Below, in pieces: positions 26,139-34,247 of a stretch of 41,818 bases of DNA (positions are counted from its first letter, which is position 1; each line of letters starts with the position of its first letter). The notes beneath the pieces are model-generated. The model had not been told where the DNA came from. It was given only the letters and a program-made list of their open reading frames with translations, and ran no database searches. This DNA comes from Fuerstiella sp. (GTDB lineage Bacteria; Planctomycetota; Planctomycetia; Planctomycetales; Planctomycetaceae). The stretch spans positions 39,207 through 81,024 of the forward strand of contig JAKVAY010000004.1 in NCBI GenBank assembly GCA_022447185.1, in the 5' to 3' direction. A program made the position numbers and the translations under genes.

Positions 26139-26951
26139 GATTCACGCCTCCTGAATTGAACTCCATGCTGGTATTGACAATCCTGACCGCCAGAATTGTC
26201 GTCATAGTGATCTGAATACGCGAGTGGTGTGCCAAATCTGACTCTTTCGGAAACAAATTAACACTTATCACCTCAAACCATTTACCAATAATGACTTATG
26301 AATCATGTACAGAGACGAGATTTTGGTTAATTTTGACGGACACGGACATTTGTCTGCGAATAATTTTCAATAGAGCGCGCTATGGGCAGACGTTTTCTTG
26401 TCATTTTGACAATACCAGGTGCGCATACGAAACGCCCGCAGCGGCGTCTGAGCAAATGGAATCGATGGTCACAGAAAAAACGTGCCGGCTGGAGCCGTTC
26501 CTGAATTCAAATAATCCAGTAGCTCTCCACGTCCGTGATCCCGGATGACTGACTCATGGCCGTGTGCGCAAGATCCTCAACGCATTCACCGGCCCAAATC
26601 ATGTGCCTCTTTGTTGTCCCGCCACCTGTATCCCCGAAATAGATTCGAAACAAACGGCTATCGCAACTTTTTCACACAACGGGATGGGTTCAGTGCCAGT
26701 TCCCGTTTCCAGTGTGAACCCTGAAACGTTCGGCTGACCGCAATCAAGGTGCGATGTCACGCTCGGGTAGAGAGAACTCCATCAATTCGGACGAACGACT
26801 GGGATCGCTTTATGAAGGTCGCCTACTTTCACCTGGCAATACAATGCGGCAAGTGTGTATCACAAGACTGAAGAGGACCGTTCGCTGAGATACCCTTCAA
26901 CAGCCACGGAGGCAGAGTGTGGACTTCCGAGCGCCGCTCAACGCGGCACTG
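26139..26951. other. 813-base gene-free stretch between csrA and the recombinase gene
   Basis: No frame here has a ribosome binding site or recognisable product. The part near csrA (26170-26420) is AT-rich and probably holds its promoter. At 26678-26721 two 7-bp stems interleave in H-type pseudoknot order (AACGGGA/TCCCGTT and GGGTTCA/TGAACCC). No attachment-site repeats, tRNA or mobile-element ends were recognised next to the recombinase gene. Confidence 0.45.
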
Positions 26952-27923
26952 CTATCCCACGCGACTGGCAGCGTGCGGGTGCGCCAATTCGTATGTTTCC
27001 CGGAGACGTCGCGTACTGACGTGCGTGTAGATTTGAGTCGTGGTCAGACTCTTGTGTCCAAGAAGCTCCTGGACACTTCTTAGATCTGCACCGCCATCCA
27101 GGAGGTGTGTGGCAAAACTGTGACGGAGTGTATGCGGTGATGTCTGACTGGAAAGCCCGGCACTGTTGATGTGTTTGTCGAGCATCCGTCCGATACTGCG
27201 CGTTGTCAGTCGTCGCCCGAATCGGTTCAGAAAAATGGCCGCAGTTTGATCCGGTCTGCCGTGTGGGTCCGGCTGGCGCACGTCGATCCAGCGATCCAGA
27301 GCCCGAGTCGCGTAACTCCCAACGGGAGCAATTCGTTCCTTCCGGCCTTTTCCGAGCACTTTCATAATGCCCGAACTACGATCCCAGTGTTCCGTGTCGA
27401 GTGCAACAACTTCGGCAACACGCAGACCGGCAGAATACATGGTTTCCAGAATGGCCCGATCACGCAGTCCATCCTTTTGCGTCGCCGGCGGAACCGACAA
27501 TAATTTCCCCACCTCATCCGTACTCAAAAAATGCGGAAGTCTGCGACCCGCCCGTGGAGTCCGCAGCGGCCTGGCCGGATTGGCATCACACAACCCCTCG
27601 CGTTTGCAAAAACGGAAGAAGCTGCGCAGGCAGGCAAGGCGTCTTGCAATGGTCGATCGTGCGTAACCACACTCGTGGAGATAAGACGCATAGCTCCGTA
27701 ACTGAGTCACATCGGCATCCCGGGGCTCGGGGATCTGGCCAGTCTGCTCCTCGTAAAATTCGATCAGGTGGCCCAAATCGTCTGCATAAGATTTAATCGT
27801 CAGACCGGACGCATTGCGTTCGATGCGCAGATAGTTAAGAAATCGGCCGACAGCATCATGCATAACCTGGTATTCCTGAATCAGAGCTTCCTGAAACGGA
27901 CGTGAAACCATTGCCAGCCGCAT
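26952..27923 (-). CDS. Xer-type tyrosine recombinase
   Basis: Tyrosine recombinases of this type resolve chromosome dimers at dif sites. The 323-aa product has an N-terminal SAM-like DNA-binding domain (about 22-110, [23 protein letters not shown]) and a catalytic domain with every active-site residue: Arg168 (SAGLRVAE), Lys192 (GKGRK), His264 and Arg267 ([12 protein letters not shown]), His290 (LGHKS) and nucleophile Tyr299 (QIYTHV). This pattern and length fit XerC/XerD; I cannot tell which. A start at Met21 (ATG 27863) would match typical XerC/D length (about 300 aa). No transposon or integron features surround it, so a housekeeping role is more likely than an integrase role. Confidence 0.9.
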   Translation of the reverse strand: MRLAMVSRPFQEALIQEYQVMHDAVGRFLNYLRIERNASGLTIKSYADDLGHLIEFYEEQTGQIPEPRDADVTQLRSYASYLHECGYARSTIARRLACLRSFFRFCKREGLCDANPARPLRTPRAGRRLPHFLSTDEVGKLLSVPPATQKDGLRDRAILETMYSAGLRVAEVVALDTEHWDRSSGIMKVLGKGRKERIAPVGSYATRALDRWIDVRQPDPHGRPDQTAAIFLNRFGRRLTTRSIGRMLDKHINSAGLSSQTSPHTLRHSFATHLLDGGADLRSVQELLGHKSLTTTQIYTHVSTRRLRETYELAHPHAASRVG

Positions 27924-27959
27924 CCTGAATATCGGTTGCCAATATCCAGCAGTTCTCTG

Positions 27960-28184
27960 TCATGCCGCGTGCCACATTCCATCGACATCGAATTCTCTTT
28001 CTTCGGCCATTTTGCGCACACGCTGTGAAAGCATGGCCGCATCCCACCAGGTGAATTCGAGTTCCGGATCGCTTGCCGAAGCACTCAGGCGACTCAACAC
28101 TTCGTCGACACTGTCGTCGTCGTACAGAAAGATGTAACGCTGTTCATCTCTGACGAGTGCCAAAACATTCATCGCCGTCGTCAT
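27960..28184 (-). CDS. Small hypothetical protein (74 aa)
   Basis: I do not recognise this family. ATG 28184 was chosen over the upstream GTG 28217 because GGGAGG lies five bases ahead of it. The product starts MTTAMNVLALVRDEQRYIFLYDDDS, looks like beta-strand then helix, and contains FTWWDAAMLSQRVRKMAEE. It is acidic and has no signal peptide or membrane segment. The gene sits 36 bases before the recombinase gene and 156 bases after aspartate kinase on the same strand, so it may be co-transcribed with the recombinase gene. The strong ribosome binding site and clean composition support a real gene. Confidence 0.7.
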   Translation of the reverse strand: MTTAMNVLALVRDEQRYIFLYDDDSVDEVLSRLSASASDPELEFTWWDAAMLSQRVRKMAEEREFDVDGMWHAA

Positions 28185-28340
28185 GCGCGCCTCCCATTCG
28201 GCAGTTTCTGCTGACACTCCGTTCGGTGCCCTGGGAGATTATCGGACGTTGATTCGCACATCGACCACGAAGGGGAGCATTGCCGTCACAGTTTGACTGC
28301 GCCAACTACCCGGAACCAACCTTATGGAATCATCACCAGA

Positions 28341-30131
28341 TCAGCTGGTGATGTTAAATTCCTTTCGCAGAGCTTCACTTCCGCGTCGGGCTTCATCCGG
28401 CGTCACCAGGATGCTCACCTTAATCTCACTGGTGTTCACTAACTGCACATTGATGTGCTCATGCGCGAGAATTCGAAAGACTCTCGCAGCGACGTCCGCG
28501 TGACTGCGCAGACCAATACCGGAAACGGACAACTTACCGACTTGTGGTTCGCATGAAATATTCGCGGTTCTGGTTTCACGAAGTGACTCCTGCAAAAGCG
28601 ACGTCGTCTTGTCAGCATCTGCGGCCGGAACAGTAATGGAAATCGTCGCATTGCCGGCATCACTGGCGTTCTGGACAATCATGTCAACAAGGACACCTCC
28701 GTCGGCCACTGCCCTGAGTACCCGTGCGGCGATACCGGGGTCATCCGGCAGTCCGTTGACTGTGACTCGAGCCTGATGAGTGTCGGCCACGACGTCACTG
28801 ACAACGATGTCCTCCATTCCACTTAATTTTTCCACAATTTCTTCGTCGCGAGGAGTCATTCGCTGTTCTGCACCAACGTAACCGGAATGACGGGTATTCG
28901 CATCCGGAGTCAGTGGTATGTTTTGGTGCAATCCGAATCCGTCATGAACTGCGTTAACTGCAGCATCACAGACCCTCCGATCAATCAGTACGGAGATCTT
29001 GATTTCACTTGTTGTCACCATTTCGATATTGATGCCATTATCGGCCAGAATCTGGAACATTTGAGCAGCGACACCGTACTGTGTCTGCATCCCGTGTCCG
29101 ACCACAGACACCTTCGACAGTTGATTAAATTGTGCAACTGAGCCGGCCCCAAGCTCAACAACGGCCTCCCGAGCGACTGCAACGGCGGCCGCAAGATCAA
29201 CTTCCGCGACGGTAAACGAAAGACTGGCCGAATGAGCCTGCCCCACATTTTGAATGACCATATCAACAGGAATGCCGGCGGCAGACAATCTGGAAAAAAT
29301 CTGATCCATAACGCCCGGACGGTCCGGTAAGTCTGTCAGTCCAACTCTTGCTTCGTTACGAACAAAAGCAACACCCGTTACGACACGATCGCAATCTGAC
29401 GGTTCCGGTGTAATCATCGTGCCGGAGCCGTCGGCATACGAAGGACTAACTCGCAGCGGAACACCATATTTCCTCGCAAACTCGATGGAACGTGAATGCA
29501 TAACACCGGCCCCCATACTGGCCAGCTCCAGCATCTCGTCGCAGGACACCTGGTGAATGAGCGTGGCGTCCGCAACCACACGCGGATCTGTTGTAAACAC
29601 TCCTTCCACATCGGTATAGATGTCACAGCGCTCCGCATTTAATACTGCAGCCAGTGCAGTGGCAGTGGTATCGCTGCCGCCACGCCCCAATGTCGTAATA
29701 TTAAATTTCGCATCGACCCCCTGGAATCCCGCAGCGATCACGATCTGTCCTGCATCCAGGGCGTTCTTTATTCGTTCTGTTGAGATTCGGACTATGCGCG
29801 CCCGGGTGTGTGACTCATCCGTCAACACTCCGATCTGAGCGCCTGTCAGACTAATCGCGGCTTCGCCAAGTTCATGAACCGCCATCGCCATCAGAGCCGC
29901 CGATTCCTGTTCGCCGGTAGCCAGCAGCATATCCATTTCACGCGGACCAGGAGCATCAGTGATCTCTCCGGCCAGCTGTACAAGTTCGTCGGTCTTCTTA
30001 CCCCGGGCACTCACAACCATCACAACCTGATGGCCGGTGCGCGTGGCCGCGACTGCACGTTCAGCTGCTCGCCGAATTCGATCAGCACTGGCAACGCTGG
30101 TGCCTCCAAATTTCTGGACGACAATCGACAC
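28341..30131 (-). CDS. Aspartate kinase with four ACT domains
   Basis: It phosphorylates aspartate, the first step toward lysine, threonine and methionine. The kinase domain (about 1-245) opens VVQKFGGTSVA and contains GFQGVDAKFNITTLGRGGSDTTATALA. Most aspartate kinases are about 410 aa with two ACT domains. Here, at 596 aa, the ACT pair is duplicated: units begin near residues 262, 340, 445 and 525, and EIKISVLI recurs as EIKVSILV. Four-ACT enzymes are known in cyanobacteria and bind lysine and threonine at ACT interfaces. GTG 30131 is preferred because it places the kinase motif at the N-terminus; GTG 30179 is the upstream alternative. A candidate structured RNA lies about 200 bases upstream on the same strand and could be a regulatory leader. 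Confidence 0.93.
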   Translation of the reverse strand: MSIVVQKFGGTSVASADRIRRAAERAVAATRTGHQVVMVVSARGKKTDELVQLAGEITDAPGPREMDMLLATGEQESAALMAMAVHELGEAAISLTGAQIGVLTDESHTRARIVRISTERIKNALDAGQIVIAAGFQGVDAKFNITTLGRGGSDTTATALAAVLNAERCDIYTDVEGVFTTDPRVVADATLIHQVSCDEMLELASMGAGVMHSRSIEFARKYGVPLRVSPSYADGSGTMITPEPSDCDRVVTGVAFVRNEARVGLTDLPDRPGVMDQIFSRLSAAGIPVDMVIQNVGQAHSASLSFTVAEVDLAAAVAVAREAVVELGAGSVAQFNQLSKVSVVGHGMQTQYGVAAQMFQILADNGINIEMVTTSEIKISVLIDRRVCDAAVNAVHDGFGLHQNIPLTPDANTRHSGYVGAEQRMTPRDEEIVEKLSGMEDIVVSDVVADTHQARVTVNGLPDDPGIAARVLRAVADGGVLVDMIVQNASDAGNATISITVPAADADKTTSLLQESLRETRTANISCEPQVGKLSVSGIGLRSHADVAARVFRILAHEHINVQLVNTSEIKVSILVTPDEARRGSEALRKEFNITS

Positions 30132-30332
30132 AATAATTCCGTAAAGAAAGAGAGTAGAGTTCGCGCTGCTGCCCCGCACGGACTCACATAGCCGGCGACG
30201 CGCCTGCTTCCCGCAAGTCGATCACGAACACTGTTAGGTAAGTACGATGGAGCAGTCCGGGACGGAATCGCTAACGTGATCGCGCCAAACTCCACGACTG
30301 CCGGGGGGAGTCGAAAGATGCAGAACAACCAA

Positions 30333-30521
30333 AGACCTCTACCCAGACTGACAGTCTGAAATCCGGTTGACACCCAAGTCAGAAAAAGGTGGGCACCCAC
30401 CGCCCGGGTCATGTGATCCGAACATGGTCGGCATAACAGTCGGCCGGAACGTCCAGGTTCCCTGAAGGGTTCAAACTGTAGGGTCAACTCATTTCAGAAT
30501 GAGTCAGTCTGGAAGAGGTCT
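30333..30521 (-). ncRNA. Candidate structured RNA (6S-like architecture) upstream of aspartate kinase
   Basis: Read on the minus strand, AGACCTCT and CCAGACTGAC (30521-30514, 30512-30503) pair with GTCAGTCTGG and AGAGGTCT (30352-30343, 30340-30333). With the U-G wobble at 30513/30342 this makes a 19-bp closing stem with one bulged base. Inside it are unpaired strands of 15 nt (30502-30488) and 14 nt (30366-30353), then a second stem, TTGACCC (30487-30481) with GGGTGTCAA (30375-30367). The 5' bubble strand can fold into ACTCATT-CTGA-AATGAGT. Two wobble positions favour the minus strand over the plus. A TTAAAA at 30543-30538 could be a -10 box with a start near 30530. The roughly 190-nt size and closing stem-bubble-stem order resemble 6S RNA. 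A leader controlling aspartate kinase is the alternative. Not identified by any search. Confidence 0.5.
30383..30402 (-). terminator. Intrinsic-terminator-like hairpin inside the RNA candidate
   Basis: On the minus strand GGTGG and CCACC (or GGTGGG/CCCACC with a 2-nt loop) form a GC-only-rich hairpin immediately followed by TTTTTCT. It lies about 250 bases upstream of the aspartate kinase start, with no minus-strand gene before it. It could end a short leader transcript or be the apical part of the larger fold. Confidence 0.45.
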
Positions 30522-30652
30522 GATTCGGTTGGTTCACTTTTAACAGCACAGACAACAAGAGCAGATCAATCCACTCGTGATGTGCCATGGCAGCTTAGCT
30601 CCGTTCCGAGATCCGGACAAGGAGGACATTGCTGGAACTATGGAATCTGAGC

Positions 30653-31075
30653 ATGGATATTTTTTTTCCTCAATCGGGACGCATTTCACTGGCAATTTCT
30701 GCAGTCCGTCGATCCGGTTTTGCAGTTTTCGGTCGCAATATTGGAAGTATAAAAAACAATGTCTCTCCCAACGCAGGAGAGACTCACCAACCGGAACAAA
30801 AGACCGAGTGGGGACCGCAGCCACAAGAGTTCCGTGAGACATTCAGTGCAGTTACCGTGCCAATCGAGTTAATATCTGTCCCAGCCATATCGGCTGTGGG
30901 AGCCAGCGATCATCCACAACGTCAAACTGCCGGGAATCTCAAAGTACAAAAGAGTCACACCAGTCGCCGGAAACGCCTGTCGTTTGACTCTCGCCCCTCT
31001 CCAATTTCAAACCTTGTGCTCTTTATTACAGAAGAATCGAACAACGCGGGATTTTATCAGAGTGCACTCAAATAA
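30653..31075 (+). CDS. Doubtful 140-aa ORF upstream of leuB
   Basis: An open frame with ATG 30653, weak GGAA about 11 bases ahead, ending 118 bases before leuB. The product (MDIFFPQSGRISLAISAVRR...) has a short hydrophobic start followed by a polar, low-order middle rich in Gln, Pro, Ser and Arg. No domain is recognisable. It lies in a stretch otherwise devoid of genes and its codon use is only moderately gene-like. It may be a lineage-specific protein or chance. Confidence 0.2.
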   Translation: MDIFFPQSGRISLAISAVRRSGFAVFGRNIGSIKNNVSPNAGETHQPEQKTEWGPQPQEFRETFSAVTVPIELISVPAISAVGASDHPQRQTAGNLKVQKSHTSRRKRLSFDSRPSPISNLVLFITEESNNAGFYQSALK

Positions 31076-31080
31076 CTGGC

Positions 31081-31110
31081 TTGACATTATTTCGTGATTT
31101 CGCGAAATCA
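31081..31110 (+). promoter_or_regulatory. Probable leuB promoter region with 16-bp palindromic operator
   Basis: TTGACA at 31081-31086 is a perfect -35 hexamer. Eight bases downstream begins TGATTTCGCGAAATCA (31095-31110), a perfect 16-bp palindrome that overlaps the expected -10 position (no good TATAAT is visible). A repressor or activator dimer bound there would act directly on this promoter. The leuB ATG lies 83 bases further on. Confidence 0.55.
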
Positions 31111-31193
31111 TTCGTCCGCGGTGACTTCGTCGGATTCAGTTCGGACGGAACTGTCCAACCACTTGAGTTCAAAGTTCGTTTCAGGATTTGCTG

Positions 31194-32264
31194 ATGGATG
31201 CCAAACTTGTACTTCTGCCCGGAGATGGAATCGGTCCGGAAATCCTCGCTCAGGCGCGCCGCGTTCTGGATGCGGTCGGACGATCATTTGGGCATCAGTT
31301 TGATATGTCCGAACATCCGATCGGTGGCAACGCCATCGATGAGTTTGGCGACCCGCTGCCGCAGGCGACAATTGATGTATGTCGATCCTGCGATGCAATT
31401 CTGCTGGGCGCTGTTGGAGGACCGAAATGGGATGACCCAACAGCCAAAACACGCCCCGAAGTCGGTCTGCTCAGACTTCGGCAGGAACTGGGGCTGTTTG
31501 CCAACCTGCGTCCGATCCGGACATTTGAGGAACTGATCGACTCCTCTCCACTCAAACGTGACGTCATTGCAGGGACGGATATTCTGTTTTTCAGAGAACT
31601 CACAGGTGGCATCTATTTTGGAGATTCGGGACGCCGATCGCATGAGAGTGGAGAAGCTGCCTACAACGAGATGGTCTATTCCACCGGAGAAGTGGAACGC
31701 ATCGTGCGTTTAGCGGCACAAGCCGCGATGGAACGTCGCGGCAAACTCACTTCTGTGGACAAGGCAAATGTACTCGAAACATCCCGTCTTTGGCGTCAGG
31801 TGGCCGAACGAGTCGTCAAGGATGAGTTTCCGACTCTGAAATATGACGTTGTGCTGGTGGATGCCATGGCGATGCATCTGATTTCGCGACCTAAAGATTT
31901 TGATGTTGTAGTTACTGGAAATATGTTTGGCGACATCCTTACCGACGAAGCATCAATGTTGCCAGGATCACTCGGTCTTTTGCCTTCAGCATCGATTGGG
32001 AGTGGCGGACCGGGGCTGTACGAACCGATCCACGGGTCGGCTCCGGACATTGCCGGACAGAATGTTGCCAATCCACTGGCAACATTGCTGGCAACGGCCA
32101 TGCTGCTCCGACACTCGCTCAGTCTCTCTGCCGAAGCGGCAGCCATCGAAGCAGCCGTTGACAGTGTACTGAAACAGGGACTCCGCACTCGGGATATCGC
32201 CACAGGTGACAGTAGTGTCGGAACAACCGAAATGGGTGACGCAATTTTGAACGCTCTGAGTTGA
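31194..32264 (+). CDS. leuB: 3-isopropylmalate dehydrogenase
   Basis: LeuB oxidatively decarboxylates 3-isopropylmalate in leucine synthesis using NAD+. The 356-aa product has the family length and motifs: [11 protein letters not shown] near the start, [14 protein letters not shown] (substrate Arg residues), [13 protein letters not shown], the metal-binding [13 protein letters not shown], and [19 protein letters not shown] (cofactor loop). GDGIGPE plus the LeuB-specific [13 protein letters not shown] separates it from isocitrate and tartrate dehydrogenases. ATG 31194 was chosen over TTG 31188 because AGGA lies eight bases ahead. leuA, leuC and leuD are not in the window. It converges on hemW with 22 bases between. 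Confidence 0.96.
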   Translation: MDAKLVLLPGDGIGPEILAQARRVLDAVGRSFGHQFDMSEHPIGGNAIDEFGDPLPQATIDVCRSCDAILLGAVGGPKWDDPTAKTRPEVGLLRLRQELGLFANLRPIRTFEELIDSSPLKRDVIAGTDILFFRELTGGIYFGDSGRRSHESGEAAYNEMVYSTGEVERIVRLAAQAAMERRGKLTSVDKANVLETSRLWRQVAERVVKDEFPTLKYDVVLVDAMAMHLISRPKDFDVVVTGNMFGDILTDEASMLPGSLGLLPSASIGSGGPGLYEPIHGSAPDIAGQNVANPLATLLATAMLLRHSLSLSAEAAAIEAAVDSVLKQGLRTRDIATGDSSVGTTEMGDAILNALS

Positions 32265-32286
32265 TGGCCTGCACGCCGATTGGTAC

Positions 32287-33489
32287 TCAAAGAAAATCGA
32301 TCACGACGCTGTCCGCGACGAATCGCCCCGCATTCGTCAGCCGCAGCCAGGTTTCCGGCCCGTGAGTTCCGTATTCTGCAGACACCTGTTCCAGCAACCC
32401 CGTTTTCAGGTGCCGCTCCAGAGCTTCCGGTGCCAGACTGCTCACGGCATAACCAAACCTTTTTCGAAACTCTCCCTGAGCAATTCCTTTGTTACGTCGC
32501 AGCCCCAGCATCACTGCCTCACGTGCCCGGTCGATCGAACACAGTCTTTCATATTCCACCAGCAGCGGCTCGTTTTTGAGCCAGCTCTCTATCCACCGAG
32601 TCACATTGCGGGCATTCGTGCTTCGCGTCCTGTTGACGTAGCGAGCCGCGCCGGGACCGAACGCGAAATATTCGGAAGCATCCCAGTACACTTCATTGTG
32701 CCGGCTGCGTGCATCCGGATGCGCATAATTCGAGATTTCATACTGCTCCAGCCCGGTATCCCGCAGCACTGACATCGCAGTCGCATATTGTTCACGCTCG
32801 GATTCATCGGAGACTAACTCAAATTCACCTTGTGAACGACGACGATAAAAGCGTGTTCCTTTTTCAAACGTCAGGCCATACGCCGACACGTGTCGCACCG
32901 GCAGTTCAGTTGCTGTGACGAGCGTTTCCCGCCAGACAACGTCACTCTGGCCAGGAACACCGAAAATCAGATCAAGCGATATATTGGGAATGCACGCCTG
33001 AGCACGCTCTACGGCCACTTGCGCCTGTCTGGGAGTATGTGTTCGCTCAAGAGTTTTGAGAACGTCTGCATCAAATGACTGCACGCCCAGACTAAGACGA
33101 TTGACACCACCGTTTCGCAAAACGTCGAGTTTACTCCTGGTCAAACCGTCCGGATTGGCTTCAAATGTGTATTCACAGCCCGGCGTCAGTTCGAAATGAT
33201 CCGCGATCATGTCCAGGAGCTGCTCGATCTGATGGGGTGTCAAATGAGTCGGAGTACCACCACCAACGAAAATCGAATCGACAGCACTGACTTCCTTCAG
33301 CTGCGCCAGCTCATTGGACAATGCGTCAAGATAGAAGCCAATCAAATCATTGCGGCCGGCGAGCAGTGTAAAATCACAGTAACCGCAACGATGACTGCAG
33401 AACGGAACATGTACGTAGAGTGCCCGTGGACGCTCGGCGATCGGTGGCAGGTCATACACCGACCGGCTGTGTTTCCATGTCTCATTCAT
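32287..33489 (-). CDS. hemW: HemW-type radical SAM heme chaperone (coproporphyrinogen oxidase-like)
   Basis: HemW carries a [4Fe-4S] cluster and S-adenosylmethionine and delivers heme to target proteins; it was long annotated as oxygen-independent coproporphyrinogen oxidase. The 400-aa product begins, after ATG 33489, with ALYVHVPFCSHRCGYCDF, giving cluster cysteines 31, 35 and 38 in the CxxxCxxC spacing of radical SAM enzymes. IFVGGGTPTHL, FEANPDG, LSLGVQSFDADVL and LDLIFGVPGQ follow in family order, then SRHNEVYW and a HemN C-terminal domain. The frame opens upstream to 33627, but that extension is unlike the family. The CSHRCGYC motif fits HemW rather than HemN. Confidence 0.92.
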   Translation of the reverse strand: MNETWKHSRSVYDLPPIAERPRALYVHVPFCSHRCGYCDFTLLAGRNDLIGFYLDALSNELAQLKEVSAVDSIFVGGGTPTHLTPHQIEQLLDMIADHFELTPGCEYTFEANPDGLTRSKLDVLRNGGVNRLSLGVQSFDADVLKTLERTHTPRQAQVAVERAQACIPNISLDLIFGVPGQSDVVWRETLVTATELPVRHVSAYGLTFEKGTRFYRRRSQGEFELVSDESEREQYATAMSVLRDTGLEQYEISNYAHPDARSRHNEVYWDASEYFAFGPGAARYVNRTRSTNARNVTRWIESWLKNEPLLVEYERLCSIDRAREAVMLGLRRNKGIAQGEFRKRFGYAVSSLAPEALERHLKTGLLEQVSAEYGTHGPETWLRLTNAGRFVADSVVIDFL

Positions 33490-34016
33490 TCCAACCGACT
33501 TCACAAACCATGTCCCTGCAAACCAAAGTAGGGAGATCAAGCGGAACCGCTGCATACCTGCTAATAATCGTTCCCTGGCTCGAGCAACACGACCTCCACT
33601 AAAGACGAGCGACAAACAGTTACGCAAACACCTTAATTTACTTTAAATATTCACCCCACCCATCCTGGACTCATCATCTGCTCGAAGGGTCAAAAAACCG
33701 GCCTGACAGAAGCTGTCGCTACCGGTGAGTATTTCTTATGTGCGAAAACGCAACACTTGTTCAGTCCTGCAACACCGAACAACGCAGATAATTCGGCAGA
33801 AAGTGCCGAATTTACAGAACCAATTGTAAAGGAGTTGCATCAAACAGCGTAGTAAAGACGTAGGAACCACAGATTTTAAGGCGTAGTGGTTCGGGAGTTG
33901 CCATCGAGGTTTTCCGGCTGCAGGATTTCGGTCGACTTGTCATCTGCCAGAAGATCGTAATTCGCGGAAGCGGGAACCCCGAATGGAGTGGCTGACTTTC
34001 TGTTAGGAGGCGCACG
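33490..34016. promoter_or_regulatory. GGA-rich leader of csrA copy 2 and hemW upstream region
   Basis: No gene lies here. The plus strand from 33831 to 34008 carries eight GGA triplets (33831, 33863, 33894, 33923, 33966, 33973, 33985, 34006), the last inside the ribosome binding site; GGA is the CsrA recognition core. A perfect 9-bp hairpin AATTCGGCA-GAAAG-TGCCGAATT (33790-33812) and a 7-bp stem GAACCAC/GTGGTTC (33864-33892) sit in the same leader. This suggests autoregulation of csrA. The left part holds the hemW promoter region and a minus-strand terminator. Confidence 0.5.
33691..33726 (-). terminator. Imperfect minus-strand terminator between csrA copy 2 and hemW
   Basis: On the minus strand ACCGG...GACAG-CTT-CTGTC...CCGGT (outer arms 33722-33726 and 33697-33701, inner arms 33713-33717 and 33705-33709) is followed by TTTTTTG. 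It could stop transcripts entering from cmk, or antisense to csrA, before hemW. Confidence 0.4.
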
Positions 34017-34223
34017 ATGCTGGTGTTGAGTCGTAAGTCAGGCGAATCAATTCAGATCGCCGACAATATTTCCGTGACCGTGTCACACGTCAGGAGAGGA
34101 CGCGTTCGACTGTCGATCGACGCACCTCAGTCGATTCGAATCGTAAGAAAAGAAATAGTTACTCATGAGACGGCACCGTGTGACGACGCCACAACCGTCC
34201 ATACAGTTGGTTCACGTCACTGA
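34017..34223 (+). CDS. csrA: CsrA carbon storage/translational regulator (copy 2)
   Basis: A 68-aa CsrA beginning MLVLSRKSGESIQIADNISVTVSHVRRGRVRLSIDAP. The RNA-contacting Arg6 and Arg44 with Glu46 (IRIVRKEI) are intact, so it looks closer to the canonical protein than copy 1. A short polar tail follows residue 50. TAGGAGG ends seven bases before the ATG. It stands alone, convergent with cmk (24-base gap). Its long, GGA-rich, hairpin-bearing leader suggests that it, or the other CsrA, represses its own translation, as is known for E. coli csrA. The two copies share only about half of their core residues, so they are not a recent duplication. Confidence 0.94.
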   Translation: MLVLSRKSGESIQIADNISVTVSHVRRGRVRLSIDAPQSIRIVRKEIVTHETAPCDDATTVHTVGSRH

Positions 34224-34247
34224 CATTACTGAACAAAAGCATGAGTT

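Noticed and set aside
26291..26548. 85-codon plus-strand frame in the csrA-recombinase gap
   Set aside because: No ribosome binding site, erratic composition and no motif.
26885..26897. CTGAGATACCCTT, resembling half of the TPP-riboswitch core
   Set aside because: The partner element (GAACCTGATC and the GGGGTGCC side) is absent and no thiamine gene follows on that strand.
26952..27923. Integrase of a mobile element
   Set aside because: The sequence is XerC/D-like and no attachment repeats, tRNA end, cargo genes or composition change surround it.
30132..30540. Lysine riboswitch or T-box upstream of aspartate kinase
   Set aside because: Neither the AGAGGTGCG-type lysine-aptamer core nor the T-box TGGNACCGCG sequence is present on the minus strand.
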